Shown: positions 8,141 through 16,294, counted from the first letter of the stretch. The stretch is 64,000 nt of DNA from Rhodobacter sp. (GCA_020251025.1 JADCDI010000031.1:62001-126000), one strand, 5' to 3'. The notes: a model not told the origin generated them from the letters alone. Numbers and translations are program-made.

Positions 8141-9007
8141 GTTTCCTTGAGGTGCGCAACCTGTCGGCCCGCGTGCGCGGTGCCCCCGGCCGTCTGCTGC
8201 GCGATGTGTCATTGTCGGTGGCACCGGGCGAGGTGCGCGGACTGGTGGGCGAAAGCGGGGCCGGGAAATCGATGATCGGCAAGGCGGTTCTGGGCATTCT
8301 GCCGCGCGCGGTCGAGGTGCTGTCGGGCGAGATTCTGCTGGAGGGGACCGACCTTCTGCGTCTTGCCCCGGCCGAGCGGCGGCGGCGCATCGGCGCAAGC
8401 TGCGCGCTGATCCCGCAGGACCCGCTGACGGCGCTGAACCCGTCGCGCCGGATCGGGCCGCAGATGACCGACCGGCTGGTCGACATCCTGGGCTGGGGCC
8501 GGACGACAGCGCAAGACCGCGCGCGCGCTGCTGGCCGAAGTGCAGATCACCGACCCCGACCGGGTGCTGCGCCAGTATCCGCACGAGCTGTCCGGCGGCA
8601 TGCGCCAGCGCGTGCTGATAGCCGCAGCCTTTGCAGCCGAGCCGAAGCTGATCGTCGCGGACGAGCCGACGACGGCGCTGGACGTCACGGTGCAGAAAGA
8701 GGTGCTGCGGCTGATTGCGGGCATGCAGGCGCGGCACGGCACCGCGCTTTTGTTTGTCACGCATGATCTGGGGGTTGTGTCCAAGGTCTGCCAAAGCCTG
8801 ACGGTGCTTTACGCGGGCCTTGTGATAGAGGATGCGGCCTTGCGTGATTTCTTCCCTGCCCCGGCGCATCCCTATTCGCGCGCCCTGCTGGCGGCAACGC
8901 CGAAGTACACGGACCCCGGCAGTTCCCTTGTTCCGGTGCCGCAGGAGGTGCTGGACCGCGTGCAGGCGCAGGTTGCTGCGGCCGACCGGGGGTGGCGGAA
9001 TGGCTGA
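8137..9007 (+). pseudogene. Peptide-type ABC transporter ATPase (DppD-like), frameshifted
   Basis: The frame that opens at GTG 8137 encodes Walker A (GESGAGKS) and the Q-loop (IPQDPLTALNP). It then goes out of frame around 8515-8530, and the rest of the protein is in the +1 frame: signature LSGGMRQR, Walker B LIVADEPTTALD, H-loop VTHDLG and the C-terminal oligopeptide-transporter tail. The shift lies in a (GC)n tract at 8518-8528. Adding one GC unit would restore D-R-A-R-A-L-L-A-E-V and a protein of about 290 residues. As written, no single product has both Walker motifs. The gene is either a recent pseudogene, a phase-variable or recoded gene, or carries a sequencing error. The last eight bases overlap the next ATPase. 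Confidence 0.85.
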
Positions 9008-9800
9008 TCTTTATCAGGTGCGCGATCTGCGGCTGTCCTTGCCGGACCTTGGCCGCAAGCCGCTGCTAGGGGCGGCACCGCGGATCGAGATTCTGCGGGG
9101 CCTCAGCTTTGACATCGCACGGGGCGAGGTGCTGGGCATTGTCGGCGGATCGGGGTCCGGCAAATCCACGCTGGGGCGCGCGCTGGTGCGTCTGCTGGAA
9201 CCCACAGGGGGCCGCATCATCTTCGACGGCACCGAGATCACGCATCTGGATGAGACCGGCCTGCGCCCCTTGCGGCGGCGGTTTCAGATGATCTTTCAGG
9301 ATCCGATGTCCTCGCTCAATCCGCGCCACCGGATCGGCACCATCATCGGCGCGCCGCTGGCATTGCACGGGTTTGACGGCATCCCGGGGCGGGTGGCGCA
9401 GGCCCTGGATCAGGTCGGCCTGCCTGCGGCCTTTCGCACCCGCTATCCGCACGAGCTGTCAGGCGGCCAGCGCCAGCGCGTGGGCATCGCGCGGGCCATC
9501 GCGATGGAGCCGGAGTTCATCCTGGCTGATGAGATCGTCTCGGGGCTGGATGTGTCCAGCCAGGCCCAGGTGCTGAGGCTGCTGGAACGGCTGGTGGCCG
9601 AGCTTGGTCTGACGCTTGGCTTCGTCAGCCATGATCTTTCGGTGATCCGCCGGCTGTGCTCGCGGGTTCTGGTCCTGCATCACGGGGCAATCGCCGAGCA
9701 GGCGGCGACCGGCCGGCTGTTTGCCGCGCCGCAGGCGGCCTGTACGCGCGAATTGCTTGATGCCATTCCCCTGCCCGACCCCGATCAGGTCTGGGTCTGA
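9000..9800 (+). CDS. Peptide-type ABC transporter ATPase (DppF-like)
   Basis: A 266-residue nucleotide-binding subunit. Walker A is GGSGSGKST (about residues 49-57), the Q-loop is [16 protein letters not shown], the signature LSGGQRQRV, Walker [14 protein letters not shown] and the switch histidine is in FVSHDLSVI. Walker B reads ADEIVSGLD rather than the usual ADEPVSALD, with the catalytic Glu retained. It hydrolyses ATP to drive import together with the DppD-like subunit. The ATG at 9000 overlaps the upstream stop. If the neighbouring ATPase is truly broken, this subunit would have to work as a homodimer or the transporter is inactive. Confidence 0.9.
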   Translation: MADLYQVRDLRLSLPDLGRKPLLGAAPRIEILRGLSFDIARGEVLGIVGGSGSGKSTLGRALVRLLEPTGGRIIFDGTEITHLDETGLRPLRRRFQMIFQDPMSSLNPRHRIGTIIGAPLALHGFDGIPGRVAQALDQVGLPAAFRTRYPHELSGGQRQRVGIARAIAMEPEFILADEIVSGLDVSSQAQVLRLLERLVAELGLTLGFVSHDLSVIRRLCSRVLVLHHGAIAEQAATGRLFAAPQAACTRELLDAIPLPDPDQVWV

Positions 9801-10149
9801 CCCCCGGCCCGGTTCCGGACCGGCGCATGATGCGGCGGGGCGATGGCGGGGCATGTAGCTGTGGCCCCCCGGACGTGATGCGGGCGCGCACGGAAAGCCC
9901 GGCCGGATCAGACCGACAGGGCGCGATGCCCCTGCGATCCGACTGCCCTGGGGGGGCTTTGGCCGCGCGCGGTCTGTCCCGGCCACGGACCCCGGGCAAA
10001 GTCCCCGGCCGGCCCCGGCCCCCCCCTGCCCGGAGATGGTCCTTGCCGTACCCGCAACGGCTGTTGCGGACCAGGCACGGTTTCCGGCGGGAAGCGGTTG
10101 CAGATTGCTGCGGTTTGCCTAACCTGCCTGCGCAAACCGCAAAGGCAGC
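9801..10149. other. Non-coding gap between transporter operon and FAH-family gene
   Basis: No coding region is supported in these 349 bases. The first 250 bases are GC-rich, with short C- and G-runs but no hairpin-plus-T-run terminator. The only clear structure is the inverted repeat described separately at 10109-10141, just upstream of the next start codon. Confidence 0.6.
10109..10141 (+). promoter_or_regulatory. 10-bp inverted repeat just upstream of the FAH-family start
   Basis: The perfect arms TGCGGTTTGC (10109-10118) and GCAAACCGCA (10132-10141) are separated by 13 bases. The right arm runs into the probable Shine-Dalgarno sequence AAAGGCAG before ATG 10150. It could be a repressor operator, or an RNA hairpin that masks the ribosome-binding site. 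Confidence 0.5.
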
Positions 10150-11292
10150 ATGATGATCGATCTTCCCCCCGACGGGCTTTTTGTTGGACGTGTCTGGCGC
10201 GCAGGGCTTGGCCCGGCCGTGGTTACCCTGCGCGGGGGGCGGGTTGTCGACATCACGTCGCGCGCGGCCCCCACCTTGCGCGATCTTCTGGAAATTACTG
10301 ACATACCTGGCTTTGTCGCCGCCCAGACCGGCGAGGACATCGGCGCGCTGGACGGGATTGCCGCGATGTCGACCGAAGCCGGCAGCGACCGGACGCGGCT
10401 GCTGGCCCCGTGCGATCTGCAGGCCATCAAGGCCTGTGGCGTGACCTTCGCGGGATCAATGGTCGAGCGCGTGATCGAAGAGCGGGCCGCAGGCGATGCC
10501 AGCCGGGCCGAAGCGATCCGCAACCGGATTGCCGCTGCGATCGGTGACAGCCTGCAGGGGCTCGTCCCCGGCTCTGACAAGGCGGCCGAAGTGAAGCGCG
10601 TTCTGCAGGCCGAAGGCCTGTGGTCGCAGTACCTGGAGGTTGGCATCGGACCGGATGCCGAGGTTTTCACCAAGGCGCAGCCGATGGCTGCGGTTGGCTG
10701 GGGCGCCAGTGTCGGGCTGCATCCGGTGTCCTCGTGGAACAACCCGGAGCCCGAGGTGGTGCTTGCGGTAGATTCAACGGGCCGCATCGTGGGGGCAACG
10801 CTGGGCAATGACGTGAACCTGCGCGATGTCGAAGGCCGCTCGGCGCTGCTGCTGGGCAAGGCCAAGGATAACAACGCCGCCGCCGCCATCGGGCCTTTTG
10901 TGCGGGTCTTCGACGGCAGCTTCGGTCTGAACGAGGTGCGCGGGCTTGAGCTTTCGCTGCGGGTCGAGGGCAGGGACGGCTTCGTGATGACCGGCCAGTC
11001 ATCCATGAACCGGATCAGCCGCGATCCGGCCGATCTGGTGCGCCAGACATGCGGGCGCCACCATCAGTATCCTGACGGCTTCATGCTGTATCTGGGAACG
11101 CTCTTTGCCCCCGTGCAGGACCGCGATGCGCCCGGCCAGGGCTTCACCCATCACATGGGCGATGTCGTGACCATTTCCTCGGCGGCTTTGGGCACGCTTG
11201 TCAACACGGTTCGCCTGGCGACCGAGGCCCCGGAATGGACCTTCGGCACGGCGGCCCTGATGCGCAACCTTGCCGGGCGGGGCCTGATCTGA
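10150..11292 (+). CDS. Fumarylacetoacetate hydrolase (FAH)-family protein
   Basis: A 380-residue protein of the FAH superfamily, whose members cleave C-C bonds or dehydrate/hydrate 2-oxo acids in aromatic and sugar-acid catabolism. Metal-ligand blocks are visible: EVFTKAQPMAAVGWG, WNNPEPEVVLAVDS with the E-x-E pair, and NDVNLRDVEGRSALLLGKAK. The long N-terminal extension and the MNRISRDPADLV block near the C-terminus resemble the larger 2-oxo-3-deoxy-acid dehydratase-like members. It follows the transporter operon in the same direction after a 349-base gap with its own inverted repeat, so it is probably separately controlled. The substrate is not determinable. ATG codons at 10150 and 10153 are both possible starts. 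Confidence 0.8.
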   Translation: MMIDLPPDGLFVGRVWRAGLGPAVVTLRGGRVVDITSRAAPTLRDLLEITDIPGFVAAQTGEDIGALDGIAAMSTEAGSDRTRLLAPCDLQAIKACGVTFAGSMVERVIEERAAGDASRAEAIRNRIAAAIGDSLQGLVPGSDKAAEVKRVLQAEGLWSQYLEVGIGPDAEVFTKAQPMAAVGWGASVGLHPVSSWNNPEPEVVLAVDSTGRIVGATLGNDVNLRDVEGRSALLLGKAKDNNAAAAIGPFVRVFDGSFGLNEVRGLELSLRVEGRDGFVMTGQSSMNRISRDPADLVRQTCGRHHQYPDGFMLYLGTLFAPVQDRDAPGQGFTHHMGDVVTISSAALGTLVNTVRLATEAPEWTFGTAALMRNLAGRGLI

Positions 11293-11398
11293 CAGGGCGC
11301 GGAAAAGGTGCCGGTCTCAGGGGCTGGCTGACCGGAAAGCGGGAAAGACTTGCGCCTGCGCGCCCGGCAGGTCCTGGCTGGGGCCATCGCCCTAGGCC

Positions 11399-12114
11399 CA
11401 GCGCTGCGCCGGGATCAGGACCGGCCGGGGGTCAACGCCCGCAGCCAGCGCCCGCCGCGCCCATGGTGGGCGCTTCCCGCCCGCCGGGTCGGGCGCTGGC
11501 CTCTGTGTCGCCCGGACCTGCCGGTTTACGGGGCACCGTCCCGCGCGGGCGGGGGAAACGCGATGCGTTTCCTGTTCCCGCCCGTACGGGCGAAGGGACC
11601 CTCACCGTTGCAATGGCAGGGGCCATCGCCCCTGCCACAGCGCTGCGCCGGGATCAGGACGGGCCGGGGGCCAAAGCCCCCGGCCAGCGCCCGCCCCGCC
11701 CTCGGCGGGCGCTTCCCGCCCGCCGGGTCGGGCGCTGGCCTCTGTGTCTCCCGGACCTGCCGATCTACAGGGCACCGTTGCGCGCGGGCGGGGAAACGCG
11801 ATGCGTTTCCTGTTCCCGCCCGAACGGGCGACAGCACCCTCACCGCTTGACTGGCAGGGGCCATCGCCCCTGCCACAGCGCTGCGCCGGGATCAGGACCG
11901 GCCGGGGGCCAAAGCCCCCGGCCAGCGCCCGCCCCGCCCACGGCGGGCGCTTCGCCCCCGCCGGGTCGGGCGCTGGCCTCTGTGTCTCCCGGACCTGCCG
12001 ATCTACAAGGCACCGTCCCGCGCGGGCGGGGGAAACGCGGGTCGCGTTTCCTGTTCCCGCCTGAACTGATGACAGCACCATCACCGCTTCAATGGCAAAG
12101 GCCATCGCCCCTGT
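11399..12114. repeat. Tandem array of three about 239-bp hairpin-rich repeats
   Basis: Landmark CAGCGCTGCGCC recurs at 11399, 11638 and 11876, giving periods of 239 and 238 bases; the third unit decays near 12114, and a partial unit precedes the first. Each unit can fold into several stems. One is GGCCGGGGGC with CAAA loop and GCCCCCGGCC (11662-11685, 11900-11923). A second is GGAAACGC-GAT-GCGTTTCC (11554-11572, 11792-11810), extended by an outer CGGGCGGG/CCCGCCCG stem. A third is GGCAGGGGC-CATC-GCCCCTGCC (11615-11636, 11853-11874). In copy 3 the second stem gains a G on one side and a C on the other, which keeps the pairing. Open frames cross the array because stop codons are rare in such GC-rich DNA; none looks like a protein. 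The array fills most of the 876-bp gap between the FAH-family gene and the MlaC-like gene, and the flanks hold nothing else recognisable. Confidence 0.85.
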
Positions 12115-12168
12115 CCGGGCGCAACCTCGCCCCAAGCCCGCCGGGAGCCGACCGGCCCCCGCGCCCGG

Positions 12169-12783
12169 TCAGGTCCTTTGCAGTTCCGCGATCAGCGCAT
12201 CAAGATTGCCGCCCTGACGGTCCAGCATCGCCCCGATCTCGGTGCGCGCAGAGGCAAGCATGTTCACGCCTTCGATGATGATGTTGAAGAACAGCAGTCT
12301 GCCGGACTTGTCCGACACATGAAAGCGCACCTCGAAAGGGGATTCGCCCTGAAGGAAGGCCGTGGTGATGACCTCGTAATAGCTTTTTACCGCACGGGCA
12401 TCGCCAACCTCGATCCGCCCGCCGATGAACTCGCGGAACCGCCGACCGTACCTGCGCGAAATATAGCCCTGGAACGCCGTGGTGAACCCGGAAATCTGCT
12501 CGGGGCTGGCCTGCCGCCCCGCCGGGCCAAGCACGGACCGCGCAATCACCGGCACGTCGGCATATCGCACGAAGAGCGCCTCGAACTGCGTGAGCATCGC
12601 CGCCTCGGACTCGCCCGAGTTGATCACGCGGTTGATCTCGTTCACGACATCGTCGATCAGCCCGCGCGCCTGACCCACATCCAGCGCCCAGACGGCGCGG
12701 GGCAGGCCCGGTGCCAGACAGATTGCAGCACCTGCCGCCAGACCAAGGCCCAGCACCCGGCGCCTGGAAAGATCATTGGCCAT
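12169..12783 (-). CDS. MlaC/Ttg2D-family ABC transporter periplasmic protein
   Basis: A 204-residue periplasmic protein of the MlaC (tolerance to toluene) family. It ferries phospholipids between the MlaA outer-membrane complex and the inner-membrane MlaFEDB transporter. Residues 1-38 form an export signal with a twin-arginine-like core (SRRRVLGLGLAAGAAICLAPG). The body contains the family pattern SPEQISGFTTAFQGYISRRYG and a C-terminal VEGVNM-like segment (IIIEGVNMLASARTEIGAML). ATG 12783 is preferred because it puts the signal peptide at the N-terminus; it overlaps the mlaA stop by 11 bases. No mlaB/D/E/F genes are in the window. Confidence 0.85.
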   Translation of the reverse strand: MANDLSRRRVLGLGLAAGAAICLAPGLPRAVWALDVGQARGLIDDVVNEINRVINSGESEAAMLTQFEALFVRYADVPVIARSVLGPAGRQASPEQISGFTTAFQGYISRRYGRRFREFIGGRIEVGDARAVKSYYEVITTAFLQGESPFEVRFHVSDKSGRLLFFNIIIEGVNMLASARTEIGAMLDRQGGNLDALIAELQRT

Positions 12784-13552
12784 AGATATCCTCATAGGGG
12801 TCAACAAAATCCGCATCATTCTCTACCGTCTGGCCCAGCTGAAACCGCCGGTTCTGCAGGTAAAGCAGCTTCAGCTGCGCATAGCTGTCGGCACTGTCAT
12901 ACAGGATCGAATCGATCGTGTCGGAATAACGGTAGCGCCGCCCGAGGCCGGCCAGAATCTGGACCCCGGTCGAGACATTGGCCTCGACCGTCGGCAGGGT
13001 GAAACGCAGCGGATCAAGGAAGATGTCCATCACCAGACCCAGCGCATCGCGGTCGGTCGACGGGCCGATCAGCGGAACTTCCACATAATTCCCTTCCGCC
13101 ATGCCCCAGACATGCAGCGTTTCGCCATATCCGGTCGGCTCGCCTTCAATTCCCATCGCCGTGGCGGGGTCGAACACGCCGCCGATGCCGATCGTGGTGT
13201 TCACCGCCAGGCGCACGGTGTTTTCCAGCGCCGCACCCGGGCGGGCCTGCAGCAGGCTGTTCACGATATCCGAAGGAAGCCCAAGGTTCAGCGAAATGTT
13301 CTGGATGCCACTGCGCAGCGGCCCCGGCGCCACACCGCCATAGCCGAATGCCGACGGGCGCACGACCGTCTGGTCAAGCGTCTTGTTGAAGCCGTGAACA
13401 CTGCGGTTGCGCGCCTCATAAGGGTCGGGCGTCACGGCCGGCAGCGGCGGTGCCGAACAGCCGGCAACGGCAACACACGTCAGGCCGGCGGCGCTGATCA
13501 GGGGTGTCAGGCACCGCCGGACTGCGGAAAAGGAAAGATCAGAAAAAGCCAT
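12773..13552 (-). CDS. mlaA: MlaA/VacJ-family outer-membrane lipoprotein
   Basis: A 259-residue lipoprotein. The signal peptide ends in the lipobox VAGC with the lipidated cysteine at residue 32. Next come the family block DPYEARNRSVHGFNKTLDQ, the amphipathic region with LGLPSDIVNSLLQ, and EGEPTGYGETLHVWG, GNYVEVPLIGPSTDRDALG, all typical of MlaA. In the Mla system it removes mis-placed phospholipids from the outer leaflet of the outer membrane and hands them to MlaC, encoded by the overlapping next gene. The start at 13552 is chosen because it gives a proper lipoprotein signal; an upstream ATG would add 28 residues before it. Confidence 0.92.
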   Translation of the reverse strand: MAFSDLSFSAVRRCLTPLISAAGLTCVAVAGCSAPPLPAVTPDPYEARNRSVHGFNKTLDQTVVRPSAFGYGGVAPGPLRSGIQNISLNLGLPSDIVNSLLQARPGAALENTVRLAVNTTIGIGGVFDPATAMGIEGEPTGYGETLHVWGMAEGNYVEVPLIGPSTDRDALGLVMDIFLDPLRFTLPTVEANVSTGVQILAGLGRRYRYSDTIDSILYDSADSYAQLKLLYLQNRRFQLGQTVENDADFVDPYEDIYGQ

Positions 13553-13580
13553 GCGATGCGTCTGATTTGCTTGACCCCAT

Positions 13581-13607
13581 ATCATAGGCCCCGGGAAGCG
13601 ATGGCAA
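13581..13607 (-). promoter_or_regulatory. Candidate promoter for mlaA-mlaC
   Basis: On the minus strand TTGCCA (13602-13607) and TATGAT (13581-13586) resemble -35 and -10 boxes with a 15-bp spacer, about 30 bases before the mlaA start. The spacer is shorter than ideal, so this is only a candidate. Confidence 0.3.
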
Positions 13608-13741
13608 GGCATAAGCCCCACATTCCGGCGATACAATTCCTGATCGTGATATCTGTTACAGGTGCGGGGCCGCAGCTTTCCCGCCCTTGCCGTGCTGCAA
13701 GACCCCGGCTAGCGTCAGATCAAGTGCAATGGAGATAAGCC

Positions 13742-14206
13742 ATGACCGTGATCGAAGCCCGCCTTGCCGACCTTGGCGTCACCCTGCCCGATGCCCCCGC
13801 CCCGGCGGCCAACTATGTGCCCTTCGTCACTGTCGGCCCGGTGGTTTATGTCTCGGGTCAGATCAGCCAGGACGGGAACGGTCTGATCAGGGGCAGGCTG
13901 GGTGATGACATGACGGTGGCCGAAGGTGCCGCCGCCGCCCGGCACTGCGCCATAAGCTTGCTGGCCCAGCTGCGCAACGCCTGCGGCGGCGATCTTTCGC
14001 GACTGGTGCGGGTGATCAAGCTGACCGGCTTTGTCAATTCAACGCCCGGCTTCACCGACCAGCCCAGGGTGATCAATGGGGCCTCCGACTTTCTGGTGTC
14101 CGTTCTGGGTGATGCGGGCCGCCACGCACGCTCTGCCGTCTCTGCGGCCAGCCTGCCGCTGGGTGTGGCGGTCGAGATCGAAGCCATGTTCGAGATCCGT
14201 CCGTGA
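13742..14206 (+). CDS. RidA/YjgF-family protein
   Basis: A 154-residue member of the RidA superfamily, close to the longer YjgF-like subgroup. It contains VVYVSGQISQDGNG near residues 38-51, the central LVRVIKLTGFVNSTPGFTDQPRV segment in two blocks, and the C-terminal ARSAVSAASLPLGVAVEIEA. The conserved Arg of RidA enzymes, which binds the substrate carboxylate, corresponds to R in HARSAVSAA. Archetypal RidA hydrolyses reactive enamines and imines made by pyridoxal-phosphate enzymes. Its stop overlaps the GTG start of the phosphodiesterase gene (GTGA), so the two form an operon divergent from mlaA. Confidence 0.9.
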   Translation: MTVIEARLADLGVTLPDAPAPAANYVPFVTVGPVVYVSGQISQDGNGLIRGRLGDDMTVAEGAAAARHCAISLLAQLRNACGGDLSRLVRVIKLTGFVNSTPGFTDQPRVINGASDFLVSVLGDAGRHARSAVSAASLPLGVAVEIEAMFEIRP

Positions 14207-14979
14207 TCACCCGCGTGCCGCTGCCCGCTGCCTTCCTGACGCGGCCACTGGCGCACCGCGCCCTTCACGACCGCGCCGCAGGCCGCCCCGAGAATTCCCG
14301 CGCCGCGGTGCGGGCCGCAGTGGCGGCGGGCTACGGGATCGAAATTGACGTCCAGATGTCATCGGACGGGCAGGCCATGGTCTTTCACGACGAGGACCTT
14401 GACCGGCTGACCAGCCTGCACGGCCCCGTCAAGGCCCGCACGGCCGCCGCCCTGGGTCAAATCCGCCTGCGGGATGCAGAGGACGGCATCCCGACCCTGC
14501 CCGAGGTGCTGGCCCTGGTTGCCGGGCGCGTTCCCCTGCTGATTGAGGTAAAGGACCAGACGCTGACCATGTCCGAAACCGACGGCAGGCTCGAGGCGGC
14601 AACCGCCGCCGCCCTGCACCCCTATGCGGGTCCGGTCGCCGTCATGTCCTTCAATCCGCACGCGGTCGCCTGCATGGCCCGGCTTGCCCCGCAGCTTCCG
14701 CGCGGGCTGACCACATCGGCCTATGATCCCGACGACTGGGCACCTTTGCCGGATGCCACCTGCAGCCGTCTGCGCGGCATCCCCGACTATGACCGCACCG
14801 GTGCCTCCTTTATCTCGCACGAGGCTGCCGATCTGGACCGCCCGCGCGTGGCCGACCTGAAGGCGCAGGGGGCCGCGATCCTGTGCTGGACAATCCGGTC
14901 CCCCGAAGCCGAAGATCAGGCGCGCCGGGTGGCCCACAACATCACCTTCGAAGGCTACGCCCCCCGCCTGCAAGCTTGA
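14203..14979 (+). CDS. Glycerophosphodiester phosphodiesterase
   Basis: A 258-residue TIM-barrel enzyme that splits glycerophosphodiesters into glycerol 3-phosphate and an alcohol, recycling phospholipid head groups in the cytoplasm. The catalytic pattern is complete: H18-R19, P29-E30-N31, E47-I48-D49 and H62-D63 in AMVFHDEDLDRLT. A later metal or substrate contact is in LLIEVKDQT. The C-terminal AILCWTIRS is the usual barrel closure (the W-T motif). The start is a GTG overlapping the RidA stop, so translation is coupled. No signal peptide is present. Confidence 0.93.
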   Translation: MITRVPLPAAFLTRPLAHRALHDRAAGRPENSRAAVRAAVAAGYGIEIDVQMSSDGQAMVFHDEDLDRLTSLHGPVKARTAAALGQIRLRDAEDGIPTLPEVLALVAGRVPLLIEVKDQTLTMSETDGRLEAATAAALHPYAGPVAVMSFNPHAVACMARLAPQLPRGLTTSAYDPDDWAPLPDATCSRLRGIPDYDRTGASFISHEAADLDRPRVADLKAQGAAILCWTIRSPEAEDQARRVAHNITFEGYAPRLQA

Positions 14980-15031
14980 TCCTGGCTCCGGGCATGCCAC
15001 TTTCCGACCGCAGAAGGCGTCGCATCATTAT

Positions 15032-15077
15032 CTGTTCAGAAATATCCTCGGGGGGTGCGGGGGGCAGACAGCCCCCC
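15032..15077 (+). repeat. Dispersed AAATATCC-plus-hairpin element, copy A
   Basis: CTGTTCAGAAATATCCTCGG at 15032-15051 is followed within ten bases by the perfect hairpin GGGGGGC-AGACA-GCCCCCC (15059-15077). The same motif and the same 7-bp stem recur at 45407-45468. Both copies sit in short intercistronic gaps, here between the phosphodiesterase stop and the DUF482 gene start, so a terminator or attenuator role is plausible. Confidence 0.6.
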
Positions 15078-15115
15078 GGCCCGGCCCGCACCCGGCGCCC
15101 CGAAGAGAGGTTCCA

Positions 15116-16294
15116 ATGCCCGCCGAACCGGAAGTGACCGTCCACAACAGCCTTGCGGACATCCCGGCGCAGGACTGGGACAGTGTCGCCTGCCCGGAAA
15201 GCGCAGAGGGCGGCAGGCCGGTTGACCCCTTTACCACCCACCGCTTTCTGATGGCGCTGGAGCGGTCGGGGTCCACCGGAACGGGCACCGGCTGGCAGCC
15301 CTGCCCGCTTGTCGCGCGGCACGGGGGGCGCATCATTGCGGCGGCACCGCTTTATGCCAAGTCCCACAGCCAGGGCGAATACATCTTCGATCACGCCTGG
15401 GCCGACGCCTGGCAGCGCGCGGGCGGACGGTACTATCCCAAGCTGCAGCTTGCCGTGCCCTTCACGCCGGCCACAGGACGGCGCTTTCTGACCCTGCCGG
15501 GGTTCGAGGCCGAAGGCACGGCAGCGCTGATCGGGGGGGCCATCGGCCTGGCCGAGGCCAACCGACTGTCATCGCTGCATGTCACCTTCTGCACCGAAGC
15601 CGAGGCAGACCGGGGCGAGGGCCTTGGCCTTTTGCGACGCACGACGCAGCAGTTCCACTGGGAAAACGCCGGTTACACCCGCTATGATGATTTCCTCGGT
15701 CAACTGGCCTCGCGCAAGCGCAAGGCCCTGCGAAAAGAGCGCAGCATCGCCCAGGGCTTTGGCGGCACCATCCGGGCCCTGACCGGAGATGCCATCGAAC
15801 CGCAGCACTGGAACCATTTCTGGGCCTTTTACCAGGACACGGGGTCACGCAAATGGGGCACGCCCTATCTGACGCGCCGGGCCTTTGACGAATTCCACGC
15901 GACCATGCGCGATGACATCCTGCTGATCCTGGCGGAACGCGGCGGCAGGCCGGTTGCCGGGGCGCTGAATTTCATCGGGCGCGACACGCTTTACGGCCGT
16001 TACTGGGGATGTATCGAAGACCATCCCTTCCTGCATTTCGAACTGTGCTACCATCAGGCCATCGACTGGGCGATCGCCCATGGCCTGAAGCGGGTCGAGG
16101 CGGGCGCGCAGGGCGAACACAAGCTGGCGCGCGGCTATCTGCCGGTGCCGGTGCATTCGCTGCACTGGATCGGCGATCCCGGTTTTTCCGGCGCCGTGGC
16201 GCGCTATCTTGCAGCGGAACGTGCCGCCGTGGGCGAAGAGATCGGGGTGATGACCGCTTATGGCCCGTTCCGCCGATGTGAACCGCCCGAATAG
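15116..16294 (+). CDS. DUF482/COG3146 GNAT-fold acyltransferase-like protein
   Basis: A 392-residue protein of the DUF482 family, often labelled peptidogalycan biosynthesis protein, with two GNAT-like halves related to FemABX. Recognisable blocks are YAKSHSQGEYIFDHAWADA and YYPKLQLAVPFTPATGRRFL in the first half, RKRKALRKERS in the middle, and RYWGCIEDHPFLHFELCYHQ plus GLKRVEAGAQGEHKLARGYL near the C-terminus. The biochemical role is not established; transfer of an amino-acyl or acyl group to a cell-surface or lipid substrate is a family-based guess. It follows dispersed element copy A and is probably read through from the phosphodiesterase gene. Confidence 0.85.
   Translation: MPAEPEVTVHNSLADIPAQDWDSVACPESAEGGRPVDPFTTHRFLMALERSGSTGTGTGWQPCPLVARHGGRIIAAAPLYAKSHSQGEYIFDHAWADAWQRAGGRYYPKLQLAVPFTPATGRRFLTLPGFEAEGTAALIGGAIGLAEANRLSSLHVTFCTEAEADRGEGLGLLRRTTQQFHWENAGYTRYDDFLGQLASRKRKALRKERSIAQGFGGTIRALTGDAIEPQHWNHFWAFYQDTGSRKWGTPYLTRRAFDEFHATMRDDILLILAERGGRPVAGALNFIGRDTLYGRYWGCIEDHPFLHFELCYHQAIDWAIAHGLKRVEAGAQGEHKLARGYLPVPVHSLHWIGDPGFSGAVARYLAAERAAVGEEIGVMTAYGPFRRCEPPE

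Noticed and set aside
11399-12114. Tandem repeats as a CRISPR array
   Set aside because: Units are about 239 bp without short repeat/unique spacer alternation, and no cas genes are present.
11235-12278. 347-codon frame across the tandem repeats
   Set aside because: It begins inside the FAH-family gene and ends inside the mlaC-like gene. The repeats change reading phase (239 and 238 bases), and the product is low-complexity without domains.
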